A stretch of 64,000 nt of DNA from Charina bottae (GCA_023362775.1 JALMGJ010000006.1:56131001-56195000); one strand, 5' to 3'; positions 1 through 12,800 are shown, numbered from the stretch's first letter. The notes: a model not told the origin generated them from the letters alone. Numbers and translations are program-made.

Positions 1-384
1 CTTTTATCATCATTACAGGATTTCCTGCACAAAAGAAATGCTCATCTACCTTTTTTCCCAGTAAGTTTCCAGAACTCTTTTCATTGATTCTTTTTCTCAT
101 CACTGCTTCGGTTTGATAAGAAATCATGTTTCAAAGTTCCTATAATGAAATTGACACCTCCCTCCGAAATTGGTCTGTTTAAGTCACAAAATAGTATTTC
201 TAATGTTAACATTGGCTTTGATCCAATGTTTGAAGATCTTATATAAGGTTTTCTACACCTGTGAGTTTCCCTTGGCTAAAAAGATTCCCTTTTCATTCCA
301 AAACAGGCAATACTGTTATTAGGCCAGCTAAAAATAATGTGTGTTTCCAAGAACTCTCCAGTAGTTGAAGTTTGGAAGCTTGTA

Positions 385-1104
385 CAAGTAGTCCTTGCTT
401 AACGATCACAACTAGGACCAGCAACTCTGTTGCTAAGCAATGCAGTCATTAAGCAAGATATCCCATGACTGTGACCAACTTATGTCAGGGTAGCGCATAT
501 ATCGCATTGAGGCGTTCTGTGAGTATGCAAATAACTTGACAGCTCACAGTCTGTTATAGACAAAGTCTACACAGACCTTTACTGTACAATATTTACAGAA
601 CCAGAACTTACAATACATTGACAACCAGCCACAACTCCAACAACCAGCCACACCCACAACCCATGGTGCACTTCTTTATATAAAGTGGTTTGTGCTGTGT
701 CATGTATCCACACCCTCCAGGTGTGAACCCTGAGCGAGCTGAGCTAATCACAAACACAGCTCAGCTGTGCTCTGTCATTTACCATATTCACACTGATAAA
801 ATTCCTACTCCAGGGTAAAACCCTGACAAGTTATGACCTCACTTCTGCTGTGGTCGTTAAGTGAGTCACAGCGGGTTGTTAAATGAGACATCATGTGACT
901 GTGACTTGCAATTTTATTGCCAGCTTCTCCATTGATTCAGTTTGTCAGAAGCCGGACGTGAAGGTTGCAAATGGTGATCATGTGACTGCAGGATGCTGCA
1001 ATGGTTGTCAGTGCAAGGACCAGTTGTAAAGTTACTTTTTCAGCCCTTTTGTAACTTTGAACAGTCACTAAACAGGACAGTTGTTAAGCGAGGACTACTT
1101 ACAG
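385..1104. mobile_element. Tc1/mariner-type MITE (CAGGTAGTCCTC family), interrupted by an LTR
   Basis: The ends are inverted copies (CAAGTAGTCC... and ...GGACTACTTACAG) flanked by TA at 383-384 and 1105-1106. The interior matches three other copies in the window (22808, 29169, 33257), for example the phrase TTAAATGAGACATCATGTGAC. The TA target duplication points to Tc1/mariner mobilisation; no transposase is encoded. A 346 bp LTR-like unit is inserted at 483-828. Confidence 0.75.
483..828 (+). mobile_element. Probable solo LTR nested in a MITE
   Basis: The unit begins TGTCAGGGT and ends ACCCTGACA, the TG...CA inverted ends of an LTR. Flanks are ACTTA (478-482) and AGTTA (829-833), a 5 bp target duplication with one mismatch. 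Removing it restores the uninterrupted MITE reading seen in other copies (ACTTATGACCTCA). An internal TTTATATAAAG looks like a TATA box on the plus strand. No internal retroviral or gypsy coding sequence remains; family not assigned. Confidence 0.6.
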
Positions 1105-1139
1105 TATATGTGATTATGAGATCTTTCATTAATGTTTGA

Positions 1140-1886
1140 GATTCTTCTCTTAGTCAACAATATTTTAACCCCTCACAGGACTGAAAACAGAATATTAGGC
1201 TTGACAGTCCTAGATGATCATCATTGGACAGCAGTTGACAAAGCAAGGCGCCACACCAGCTCAGTGCAGGAACCCAGATTAATGGATCCCTGACAGATAG
1301 TTGTCCATCCTCTTTTTGTATTTCTCCAGTGAAGCATGGGAGCTCCCTCCCTCCCCCTCCCTCCCTTGATAGTTAGCTCCAGTGAAGGGGAAGCATGCCA
1401 TCTCCAGAGTCCACTGGAGTTGGGTGGCCAATAAATTTAAAATAATAATGATAATGATAATGATGATAATCTCCCTTGGGAATGGGTTGTACTGTCAAAA
1501 TACTGTTACAGTTAGGAGTGTTTCCCAACATTGGAACAGATTCTCTTTCCTGTACTTAAGACTATTAGTCTATGTGCTGCACATTGTGATGACAGAAAAA
1601 AAGACTTGACCATCTTCTGTGGGACACCTCTTCTGGTATTTGAAAACTCCTAGCAGCTCCCCTCAGTCTTGTTTTCCCAAGATTAAATATACCCGGTTCC
1701 CGCAGTCTCTCCTCGTGTTGGTTATCTGTCTCTGAACATTGGTGTTGCCATTTTTTGCATTTCTTCCAGTTTCTCTGAATCTTTCTAATGTTTGGTACTC
1801 AGAACTGAGTGAAGTACTTGAAATGTATCTAATTTAGAAGTATTAACTTCTATGATTTTGAAACCATTTATATTAATGCAGTCTAA
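1140..1886. other. 3' flank, no gene recognised
   Basis: AT-rich sequence with pyrimidine-rich patches. The stretch around 1600-1800 has the flavour of an old degraded LINE but I cannot assign it. No credible ORF. Confidence 0.4.
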
Positions 1887-1986
1887 ATTATAGTTGATCA
1901 CAAGCTGAATATAAGCAATAGGCTGCTAGACTTTATAGCAGCCACATTACACTATTGCTTCATATTCAGCTTGTGATAAATTATAA
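1887..1986. repeat. Nested inverted repeat / long hairpin
   Basis: Arms at 1887-1921 and 1952-1986 are near-perfect reverse complements over about 35 bp (core CACAAGCTGAATAT). Inside the loop a second perfect 7 bp inverted repeat occurs, GGCTGCT (1921-1927) and AGCAGCC (1937-1943). It could be a short palindromic MITE or a transcribed hairpin. Confidence 0.7.
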
Positions 1987-2451
1987 TTCAAAAATCCTTT
2001 TCACATATAGCAGTACCAAGCCAAGTATCCCCTTCCTTAAAGCTGTGCATTTATTTTTCCAATATTGAAGAACTTTGCCTTTATCTCTAATTTCATTGTG
2101 TTGTTTTCAGCCCATTTCTAACCCTATCAAGATCATTTTGAATTTCATTTCTACTTTATGGAATCTAATTATTTCCACTTAGTTTTTGGCCATCAGCAAA
2201 TCTGATAAGTTTTTAGTTCATGCCTTCATCCGAGTCATTATTGGATATGCTGAAGAATATTGATGAGCACTCACTGTGTATAGTTTTTGAGGCAGTTGTG
2301 GAACCATCTAAAAAGCATGTCAACCAGCACATCAGAATTTAACCACTGTTGAATTATAAGGGCTTAAACATTTTCAGTTCTAACTTTGAGATAATTTGTG
2401 GAAATAATTAGAATGGATGCAATCTAGCTGAAATCAAGCACGTTCCCACAA

Positions 2452-2486
2452 ATGAATGAATGAATGAATGAATGAATGAATGAACG
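2452..2486. repeat. (AATG)n microsatellite
   Basis: About eight uninterrupted tetranucleotide units just upstream of a SINE. Confidence 0.9.
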
Positions 2487-2518
2487 AACCAGATTTACTG
2501 GAGTATATGCAAGTCTTA

Positions 2519-2856
2519 ATGGGGCGTGGTGGCTCAGCGGGTAAGACGCCAGGCTTGTCGATTGGAAGATCGCAAGTTCGGAGGTTCGAATCCCTGGCCC
2601 TGCGTGCGGAGTGAGCTCCCGCACTAGCTCCAGCTCTTGCCAACCTAGCAATTCGAAAGCATGCAAATGCAAGTAGATTAATAGGTACCACTTCGGTGGG
2701 AAGGTAACAGCGTTCCGCGGCGTCATGCGGCCACATGACCGTGGAAGTGTCTTCGGACAACGCTGGCTCTTCGGCTAACAAACGGAGATGAGCACCGGCC
2801 CCTAGAGTCGGACACGACTGCACAAATGTGCGGGGGGTACCTTTACCTTTACCTTT
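2519..2856 (+). mobile_element. Sauria-type SINE
   Basis: Starts with a tRNA-related head (GGGGCGTGGTGGCTCAGCGG, B-box GGTTCGAATCC), continues with the conserved body containing AGCAATTCGAAAGCATGC, and ends in (ACCTTT)n. Flanked by a perfect 13 bp duplication TATGCAAGTCTTA at 2506-2518 and 2857-2869. Sauria SINEs are squamate elements thought to be moved by Bov-B LINEs. Confidence 0.93.
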
Positions 2857-2960
2857 TATGCAAGTCTTATGTATTTGTTGTTTGAAACTAGGCAAAGTTT
2901 TGAGTCTTTTAAAATGTATCTCTGACAAAAGCCATATACAAATACCCTGGATACAAAATG

Positions 2961-3420
2961 TATTAACTTACTTACTTACTTACTTATATTTCCAACTTAT
3001 ATCACCGCCCATCTCCCCCCATTCCAGAGGGGACTCTGGGCGGTTTACACCAAGCCAGTAATTAAAACATATAAAAATTTATAAAATAGAATACATAATT
3101 TAATTAAATATATAAGATCCAAGAGGCTCTGATGTTAGGCTTTAAAGAACCCTATGGAGCAAGCCAACCCCAAGAGGAGCTATTACTCCCCCCATCCCAA
3201 GCGAGGTGGCAGAGCCAGGTCTTCAGTTGTTTCCGGAAGGTCATTAAGTGTGGGGGCTAGCCTCACCTCCAGGGGCAGAATATTCCAGAGGGCGGGTGCC
3301 ACTGCCGAGAAAGCCCGCCTCCTGGACCCCGTCAGGTGGAATTCTCTTATAGATGGGGTCCGAAGCAAGCCCTCTCTGCATAACCGGGTGGAGCGGGTCG
3401 ATATGATCAAAAAGGCCCCA
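2961..3420 (-). mobile_element. L2-clade LINE, 3' end fragment
   Basis: On the minus strand this encodes the RT C-terminal tail ([31 protein letters not shown]), then a 3' UTR with the motif ACCGCCCA/TGGGCGG, and an (AAGT)n tail near 2965-2985. The same peptide occurs in the element at 62285-62935. 5' truncated. Confidence 0.85.
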
Positions 3421-4438
3421 AACTCAATAAATTACAATACAAAATCAGCTTTATTATTCTGATAATAAATAAAAAATACATTTCACAACCAGAACATAGT
3501 AAAAAACATTTTTTAAAGTATAAAAATTAAGATTTTATTGAGCAAATACTACTTAAGTCATAGAAATACATAGAAATATTGATTTACAGCTTGATTCTCT
3601 AATTGTTGGCCGGCACAAGTTACAGTGAGATGCTTTGGACTTGTGCTAGTAAACCTTATAAACGTGTAGTTGGGTATTAGTTACATTCAGGTTTAATATA
3701 CTGTATATCTAATGAGAAATTAATACTCAGGACAGTCCAATTTTTGTTCCTAAAATTCATTTTCAAGGGTCTATTTGATTATTTTTTTATTAACAGTATT
3801 TTTATTTGGATATGGAATCTGGCGATGTACAATTCTGTTATTAGTGGCTCTGTTTATCTCATTTTTAAATTATATCTCATTTTTAAATGTTATCTCATTT
3901 TTAAATTAGATAACTGTGATCAAATTAAAATCATAACTTACTAATATGCAAAAGTATACCTACCTAAGGTATTTTTAAGACTTACACAAGCAAAGACAAA
4001 AATTAGGCTTCTTTGCTCTAGACTTGAGAGTATTATTAATACATAGGCAGTACTTCATTTCTATATATTGCATTATGTTCCAGTAGTGAAGGAAAAAAGT
4101 TCAAGATATACAGATTTATCCTCTCATCATATAATTAGACTTAGAGAATACACATAGTAATCATCAATACATTTGTTCATTTCATTTTTTAATGACACCA
4201 TAATAAGAAAGTGATTGTCAAAACTCAAGAACAATTATATTTTTTGTAATTGTTATTAAACCAATATTATAAAAAAGCAGAATGAAGGCAAAAGTTCTTT
4301 CTGTACTGTGATGAGAAATGGTTATTATTTTTTTTAAAACAATGAAATGCATCCACAATAATCAAAGAAAAACCCATATAACAATAATATTATATGTATG
4401 CCAAGATGGATACAGACTAATTCTCTTTTTGGATGTTG
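3421..4438. other. 3' flank, AT-rich, no gene recognised
   Basis: Very AT-rich. The only structure seen is three tandem copies of a TATCTCATTTTTAAAT unit at about 3856-3908. Confidence 0.5.
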
Positions 4439-4452
4439 TCTAGCAGCTTACT

Positions 4453-4583
4453 AGGATAAGCAACTTATCCTATGAAGCTACTTGGACAAGCAGCGAAACG
4501 TTTCAACCAAAAGAAAGAAATCCAGTTGCCATGACTCATCCTACAGACAATTCCACCTGGATGACTGAGAATCTTCATTGACA
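4453..4583 (+). mobile_element. Short Penelope-like element end with hammerhead-like motif
   Basis: 131 bp flanked by a perfect 14 bp duplication TCTAGCAGCTTACT (4439-4452 and 4584-4597). The insert matches the 3' end of the Penelope-like element at 55190-56300 (minus strand), sharing GCGAAACGTTTC and CAATTCCACCTGGATGACTG. A stem followed by GAAAC at 4471-4505 resembles the hammerhead ribozymes known from Penelope elements. Confidence 0.72.
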
Positions 4584-5473
4584 TCTAGCAGCTTACTGTG
4601 TTCTAGCAAATTTTTCATGCTGCTAATATCCATGCCACAGTGACATAGCATATGGAATACACAATGGCCATTGTTTATATTCTTCATTATCAATGTGTTC
4701 TTTTAACCATTCTAAATTAAATAAAGTCTTTCGTTTTAGCTTTTGGGATAAGCTAACTAATGTGTGTCTTTTCTACCAAAAGTTGTCTTGGTTTCTGGAC
4801 AAAATATTCAGTTGCATCACTTTATATTCAGTATAACCTAAATAAGCACACTTTTCTCTGGAACAGACAACTTTTTTCTTTGTTCTTTTTCTCTCACACA
4901 TATACACCTCTCCCACCTCCCATATTCACATCTGTGCCGGTGCATGCAGATAGGATTTTTTTTAGGGACTCTCAGACTGAGACTACAAAAGAGTTAGGGG
5001 TTTCATGGGGATTAATCATGGGGATCTCAGTATTCGCTCATACCATGTCATAATGTTCCAATGTTGTCTCTTTTGGTCTTGTTTAAAATTTTACTGCACT
5101 CACACCTATTTGTGTTCTTACAATTCTACATAACCAAGCTTCATTTACTTTAATCACAAAAAGACACTATCACATGAAAATAAAAAAATCAACATTTGAA
5201 AATGGCATATATAACCAATTAAGCATATCCATGCTCTTATGAAGTTGTTACATGTCAAAGATAAGCTTGGGAAATGCACAGCTACACCCTAATTTAGAGC
5301 TGCAGGTGTTTTCTTCCACACAGTGTTTTGGAACCCATTGCTTTGGTATCTAGTGCAGAAATACAGTAGACATAATCAAATACTGCTAGGTTGAATATAA
5401 ATTCATAGCACTTATATGAAGTTTTCTACACTCTAGAATAGTAATTGAGCCAAAAGGTGCTTTATTTTTTTTA

Positions 5474-5704
5474 AAAAAATTATCCCGCCTTTGTTATTTT
5501 TATAAATAACTCAAGGCGGCGAACATACCTAATACTCCTTCCTCCTCCTATTTTCCCCACAACAACCACCCTGTGAGGTGAGTTGGGCTGAGAGAGAGTG
5601 ACTGGCTCAAGGTCACCCAGCTGGCTTTCATGCCTAAGGCGGGACTAGAACTCACAGCCTCCTGGTTTCTAGCCCGTTGCCTTAACCACTAGACCAAACT
5701 GGCT
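5474..5704 (-). mobile_element. tRNA-derived SINE with L2-like tail
   Basis: On the minus strand it starts GCCAGTTTGGTCTAGTGGTT (tRNA A-box region) and contains the B-box GTTCTAGTCCCGC and the body phrase CACCTCACAGGGTGGTTG. It ends in GGCGGGATAA with an A-rich tail. Full copies of the same family occur at 10798, 15392, 48834 and 60528. Confidence 0.88.
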
Positions 5705-6112
5705 TTAGCTCATTTTTACAAGATTCTATTGTAAGCACTTGGAAGATATACTGTACATCTCTTTCCAGTAAGTCACCTGCCAGTTTATATTAATGCATCT
5801 TTATCCATTGTGCTCTATTTCACACTGTTCCATGAGATTTTTGCATGATTTCATCTGACAGCATACATCCCGCTATAGTAGAAAACTGACTTGAAATTCA
5901 ACTACTGTATCCCTACTTTCCAACAGTCACAGTGAAACACAAAATAAAATTTTATATGAAGATGGAAACTATCACATATAATTGATTTTTCCAACTAGAG
6001 AAGGATGCTTGGTTCAGTGGATTAATAATATATGAAGACAATCAAGAGGAATTCCATGGAGACTAAAGGATCAACTGGGATGTACTGTATGCATCTATGG
6101 AACTGTCTAAAG

Positions 6113-6371
6113 CAGAGCTTTCCAAACTTTTCATGCTGGTGACACACTTTTTAGACATGCATCATTTCGCGACACACTCTTACAGCAGGGCACAAGGCAG
6201 GCACTAGGGCCTGCGTGGAATCACAGCAGGTTTGGAGGCAGCAAGGCACAAGGCAGGCACTAGGACCTCCGTGGAATCCTGGCAGAGTTCAGAGGCAGCA
6301 GCAGCCGTGACACACCCAGACACTGCAGCCGACACACTAACGTGTCCCGACACACAGTTTGGAAAGCTCTG
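6113..6371. mobile_element. hAT-type MITE, copy A
   Basis: 259 bp with terminal inverted repeats CAGAGCTTTCCAAACT / AGTTTGGAAAGCTCTG and a perfect 8 bp target duplication GTCTAAAG (6105-6112, 6372-6379), diagnostic of hAT transposition. The interior holds a repeated GGCACAAGGCAGGCACTAG unit. Nearly identical to the copy at 43572. Non-coding. Confidence 0.9.
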
Positions 6372-6618
6372 GTCTAAAGCCTTATTAAGCTGCTGATTTT
6401 GGATACCCATTTGCTGAATGCTGGTTCATGTAACTTTCCAAGCCAGAAAACAACTCAGGAGAATGTGTGAGTGAAAAAATACATATGAAAATTTTCTGTT
6501 AAACTTGTTTATGAATATTTACTTCTCTTGCAGTGTTGACCTGTTAAGTCTTTAATCCAATTCTTGTTGGTTTCTTAAAATATTCACTCATTGTTAGTTG
6601 TTGTCAACTAACGAGCAT

Positions 6619-6825
6619 TTATTCATATTTAGGTCGAAAACTGCTATCTGCTCCTTTTAATAATTTGTCGGCAATGTTCCCCATATTTTTCTTTATAACT
6701 TTTAGAGGATTTTCATGAAGAAGCATTTGTGTTAGGTATTTCTCCCGTTTAATTTTGCTCTTAGTTTTCTTTGACACATCTGGAATGGTGTATGAAATGA
6801 CAAACTTCACAAAGTATATGATATG
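6619..6825 (-). CDS. ANO6: ANO6 terminal coding exon 20 with stop codon
   Basis: Acceptor TTATTGCCAG; 68 codons and a TAA stop. It encodes [37 protein letters not shown] and the C-terminus SSFRPKYE, matching ANO6 to its last residues. The 3' UTR must follow below 6619. An AATAAA overlaps the stop codon and is too close to act as its polyadenylation signal; the true 3' end was not located. Confidence 0.96.
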   Translation of the reverse strand, partial: HIIYFVKFVISYTIPDVSKKTKSKIKREKYLTQMLLHENPLKVIKKNMGNIADKLLKGADSSFRPKYE

Positions 6826-9800
6826 CTGGCAATAAAATCAATATAAAGACAATCAGTTTCTTTGAATGAACAAATATTATTAGAGATAAAAACACAGCAA
6901 CATTGTTGATGTGCCCCACTTTGTAATTCTCTGATCATTCTGAAAGATGCATAATGCTGTTTCTTATTATTCATTGTGATAGAAAGATCTGATCTCCAGA
7001 CAAAAAAGAAATGTGCCCCACAGAGCAATTTTGTCAGCTCAATTGAAAAGGGAAATGTAAAATGGCAAAAGAAGATGGTAAAAGAAGAGTGTATCTAGTT
7101 GGCAATTTCTTTTTCATTAATTCAGTGCTTGATTGCTAGTAAACTACTGGCATTGTGGCCATTATTATGTATACATTGTGTGGAAGCATAGCATTCTATT
7201 TCCACCTCCTTAATATTAACATTATATTTGCTTTTTCCTATCTCAATCATCACAAAAGCAATGAAAATTCAGCATCCATATCTGCATTCTATTTGGAAAC
7301 TGAGTTTATCCTCCTAAAGAAGAATACAGAAGAACTGTTGCCATTTTGTTAGATTAATATGATGCAGGAAAATATTCTTTTAAAATACAAATTCCATCTT
7401 CACTGAACATTTCTTCACAAAGTGCATATATCTTTAAGAAGACTTATGATAAAATTAAATTGTTTTAGTGTCTTTTCATTTAAATAAAAAAAATCTGTGT
7501 TTGCAAATTTTAGTAAAAAAAGGTAAAGGTTTCCCCCGCACATTTGTGCAGTCGTGTTCGACTCTAGGGGCCAGTGCTCATCTCCGTTTGTTAGCCAAAG
7601 AGCCAGCGTTGTCCAAAGACGCTTGCACGGTCATGTGGCTGGCATGACGCACGCGGAACGCTGTTACCTACCCACCGAAGTGGTACCTATTCATCTACTT
7701 GCATTTGCATGCTTTCGAATTGCTAGGTTGGCAAGAGCTGGGGCTACTGCAGGAGCTCACTCCGTCATGCGGGACTAGGGATTCGAACCTCCGAACTTGC
7801 AATCTTCCGATCGACAAGCCTGGTGTCTTACCCACTGAGCCACCACGCCCCGAATTTTAGTACTCATTTCTAACTAAAGAATGAACATAAAATTGATTGA
7901 TAGTGAGAATCAAAAATGAATTATGGAGTGAGATGGTTAAAAAACAGCAGTATGAAGAGAGTTAGTGATATCAGAGATAATATCTTAGTGTATAGAATTG
8001 AATTTAGTACTGGTCAAATGACTAGTGGATATTTCCATATATACATTCATGTTTATTGTTTTATCTATTTATACTCTGTTTTGAGTTGTTCTGAAAGTTG
8101 ACATGTTTAACTCTACTTGAGAGCTTTGATAGTTATATTCTGTATATAAAACAGAATCTGTATATCAGTAAGCGTGGGCAACAAACTATTTGGAGAGACC
8201 CTAATAGCAAGATCTTGTAGGATCCCCTTAAGTAAATCACACACTTTTATCAACAATTTTCACTGATTGCATCTGATAATCTCTGATGGCTGGCTGGAGG
8301 AATAGGTTCATGCAAGGATATAGGAAGTGAAACTGGACTGCTGTGGAGTAAAGAATATATAGCATATGCTGACAGGGCTTTTAATACCAAATGTTGAAGA
8401 AACCTCTTACAGGCTTAGAAATAAACATACTGACCTCCATCACAATGATGAATGATAACTTTGCTGCAATAACATGCCAGTAATAGATATTATGTTCATA
8501 TTGATGTTTATGTCCAGGAGGGTATCGGAAATCTCGGTATCTAACACGGTTAAAGAAAGTCATTCAAACAATTATTTCAAAAGTTTGTGCAATAATGTAC
8601 ATACATAGGCCAGAAGGGGGAGCAAAAGTTATCTGTTTCTCTGATTTAACATAACATGTTATATAAGTAAATGAAATTGCAATAAATTATAGATATGACC
8701 TATACAACTAAATTAGAGTTGCTGAACTACAGCATGGCACTTTTATATTATTATGCAAGATAATAAAGAAATTGTATAGAATTAAAAGACTTTGATTTTC
8801 CTTTTAGCAATTTTATTTTCCATTACTTTACACAATTTAATATTCAAAGGAATACAGATTTTCTTCCTATCTAGTTACTTTAAACAGGACATAAACTTAC
8901 CTGCATATTGTTAGGTTGGCAAATATGGGAAGAACACGTGGCTTGCTTTCATTTCTGAAATCTGATACAGCAAAAACAGAAAGTGTGTTGTTTATGTATC
9001 CCTTCATGGTATAACTATTGTGATCTCCATAGGGTGGGACTGAAAATGACCAGAAGTAAACCAGGCGTGGAATCATATCCGATGTAAAAGCGATTATCAT
9101 TGCCTACATTGAAAACAGGAATAACAGAACACCATGATTGTCTGAATCTTTTGTAAACATATATACACAGACAAACATTATAAATAATTATCTGTGTTAC
9201 TGGAGGGTAGGATACAAATATAGAGAGTCCGATTTATCATTTCTGTTCTCACAGTAGTACATGTTGCTTTCAGGAAAATCTGTTATAAAATATCCCTTCC
9301 TTCTTTATGATTGCACCTCCTTTCTTTGACCACTTTAAATTATTACAATGTATTCTGTGAACCAACAGCATTTTTAAAGTATTTTTAAGTATTATTTCTG
9401 AATTCTTTCTATAAAGCCTGCACTAACTGAAGAACTTTAGCTATAGGTTTATTTAATAATTTATCTCCATTTTACCCTAATCTTCCCCACAGATGTCAGA
9501 ATATGCAAGGTCCCAAGCATTATCTTAGCCTGGTACAGTTTGTTTCAAAGATGGTTCCTTCAGGAGTTAACCATTTTAAATCAAATGTCAGCTTATGACA
9601 GGTAGTTAGGGTTCCTATCATTTATATTAGTTTATATAATTTATATATATGTCCCGTATTCCGGGAGATGGGCGGGGATAAATTTAAATAATAAATAAAT
9701 AAATAAATAAATAAATATAGAGTGATACAGCATACTAAATTTGAGCTAAATAATATTGCAGAAATCTGAATTTGCTCTAATGTGTTTATGCCAAACATTT

Positions 9801-12800
9801 CTGAAAGATGGTGGTTGGAACTTGGCAAATCATTTAAAGAAGAAAAAGTTTAAAAAACTATTACCTCTCTTAAAAATGTAGAAATTAGTTATGTAGTTCC
9901 TCTGATGACATAAACTTTCAATGTCTTAATGTCTATTCAAATCTATATAGGCAACCTGAGAATGTATCTCAGATAGAAGCTTTTATGTCAAACTGATCTA
10001 CCACAATTTGATTTTTTGCAACAAGAATTAGCAGCCCCTCTGACTACTGATAAAATTTAAAAAATATGATCTTAACTTTATTTATTTAGTTAATTAATTT
10101 TAAGATTTATAAGGCTGCCCAACTCAGACAGTGTGACTCTGGGCAGCATACAACATAAACACAATAAATCAAGAAGAAACAAACAAATATAACAACAAAC
10201 AGGCAATACAGTATATAAATACAAAATCTAAAATCTAAAGTGGTGACCAAGCACACAACAAAACAACCGCAGTGGGGACTTCCACTCATCTGGCCCCTAA
10301 TGGCTGGGGGAACAGCCAGGTCTTAACCGCTTTCCTAAAGGTAAGAAGACTTAGGGCCTGTTGTATATCAGGGGGAGATCTTTCCAGAGAACAGGGGCAT
10401 CCACAGAAAAGGCACGTTTCCTAGGTCCCATAAGATGACAAGATCTAAAAGAAGGAACCTGGAGCATGCCCTCCCTGTGGGTGTGTGTGGGGTGGGCAGA
10501 TGTTCTTGGGAGAAGGCAGTCCCTAAGTAACTTTGGGTAATAGTAAAGCCCCAGGACTTGATGGATTTCCTGTATACAGGTCTAAATCACTTTAAAGTGA
10601 TTTCAGATAATCATTTTAAATATGAATAAATTATATAAGGAGATATCCCTGGATATCACTTTCTGATACACTTGTTCTTAAAGTTTATGATTTATATAAA
10701 ATATTTTGGAAAAGGGTATTTTATCATTCTCATTTAAAGAAGCCTATATTACAGTTATAACAAAACTAGGCAGAGATCATACTTTATGTTCCTATTATTT
10801 TATTTATTTATTTATGTATTTTATATCCCGCCTTTATTATTTTTATAAAAAACTCAAGGCGGTGAACATACCTAATACTCCTTCCTCCTCCTATTTTCCC
10901 CACAACAACAACCCTGTGAGGTGAGTTGGGCTGAGAGACAGGGACTGGCCCAAGGTCACCCAGCCGGCTTTCATGCCTAAGGCGGGACTAGATCTCTCAG
11001 TCTCCTGGTTTCTAGCCCGTTGCCTTAACCACTAGACCAAACTGGCTCATCCTATCTTTTTTTATTTGTTTTTTTTAATTATTATTTAATTATTATTTAA
11101 TTATTTATTATTTTTTTATTATTGCCCTATCTCTCTGATAAACATTTTTAGGAAAACAGCAGGATATTCATTTAACTGATCCAAGTCAGGACTGATGGCA
11201 ATAGATAAAAAGTCCTTCATTAATTTATTAAGCAATTATCAATTTTATATTTGTAATGGAAACATTAACTATCTTGGTGTTCTTGTCTTGTGTGAAGTTT
11301 CAGATAAATCATTTTAAATATGAATAAATTATATAAGGAGATATCCCTGGATTTCATTAGACGTAGTTCTAAAATCTTGGTATACTATACATTTTGTGTG
11401 GAATACCTATAGGTATATCTGCAAAATGTTTTAAAAATATAATACAGTGTTTATTAATTTTCGGAGAGGATTTTCAGTTCACTATTAAAGTGGTGAGATT
11501 TGGTTTTTCAACTCTTGAATTATATCATAGCTAGTTCCAAATTGATTGATGATTTCGCATAGTGGAAATAATTTTTCTAGATATTCATACACTAAGCCTT
11601 CAGTGAGTTGGACTGTTGGGTTCAAAATATAATAGATTATTGTTTATTTTTGTATTCAATTTAATAGTATCTGCCTGGCCGATTCAATCTGGCAGTGTCG
11701 GCGTGCTCCGGGTTCCCTCAATCAAGCAATGCCATCTGTTGGGTCCCCGGAAGTGCACCTTTTCTGTCACAATGCCCGCCCTGTGAAATGAGGTCTGAAA
11801 AGCTCATACCCTGCTGGTGTTTCAAAGGGGCCTGAAGAACTGGCTCTTCATCCAGGCCTTTGGTGAGGATGACTGAAGCCTCCTTTTAACCTAGGTTTTC
11901 TTTTGTTTCCACCGGGTTTGTTATTCTGCCATATCTACTGTACCCTTCTTTTGGTTCTTGTTTTTATTGTCTTGTTTTTCATGTTTTAAATCATCTGTAA
12001 ACGACCCAGAGTTGCTGGGAGTTGATCATCACCACCACCACCACCACCACCATCTGCCAATCTATATAAGAAGATCTGCTTGGAGCAGTTATTTAGCAGG
12101 AAAAGTAAGCCTCCAAATTCCTGGCCTGAAACCAGAGTGGAATGAATCCTGATAATTTGCTTCCTCCCAGCCAATACCCTTCCAAGCAGCTTGCACTCAA
12201 GTGGCATATCTCAAACGTATTATCTCTGTGCCCAGGAAATTACTTAGGAGAGGTACTAGTATGTCTCTTTCAAGGCAGCCAGATAGTCTCCTAACATAAG
12301 AGGCATCCAGTCACTTCTCTTTGCTAGCTGCAATCTTTCCTGTGATTCTCTATACATAGTATTTCATGCTCCGGTAACTTCCTGTCTAGATAAATTCAAT
12401 ATGCTGCATATGGAGCTGCATTTGAGCATGACAAAGGCTACAGACAACTGTCAGGAATAGTTATTAAACCACCATTTCCAAAAATTCATGCAGTGAAGAG
12501 AACTGAACAAGAATTTAACAGAGGAGATTGATGGCCCTTAATAACGGGGGATTATTTTTCACTCTGTTGCACCCATAATAATAGAATAGTTTGAAGGTAC
12601 TCTGAAGTTTTGATTTTAAATGTTTGGCTAAATAAGTACCCTTAGATTCTAGTGCAGAGTTAGTGATCATGCTGCCTACTGAAGTCTGTTAGTAGCATGC
12701 TCAGCTTTTAGATTTGTGATGGATCAGATACTACAAAGGCACGCTAAGTCTCTCATGCTTCCTAATCAAAAGGAAAACACTCTGTAGTATGTCCTTAAAT

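Noticed and set aside
2519..2600. tRNA gene suggested by A- and B-box sequence
   Set aside because: It is the tRNA-related head of a Sauria SINE with tail and target duplication, and it does not fold into an intact tRNA by eye.
6618..6623. AATAAA on the minus strand as a polyadenylation signal for ANO6
   Set aside because: It overlaps the stop codon, leaving almost no 3' UTR; probably coincidental.
11958..12152. ORF with nine consecutive His codons
   Set aside because: It is a (CAC)n microsatellite at the tail of an L2 fragment; no other coding signal.
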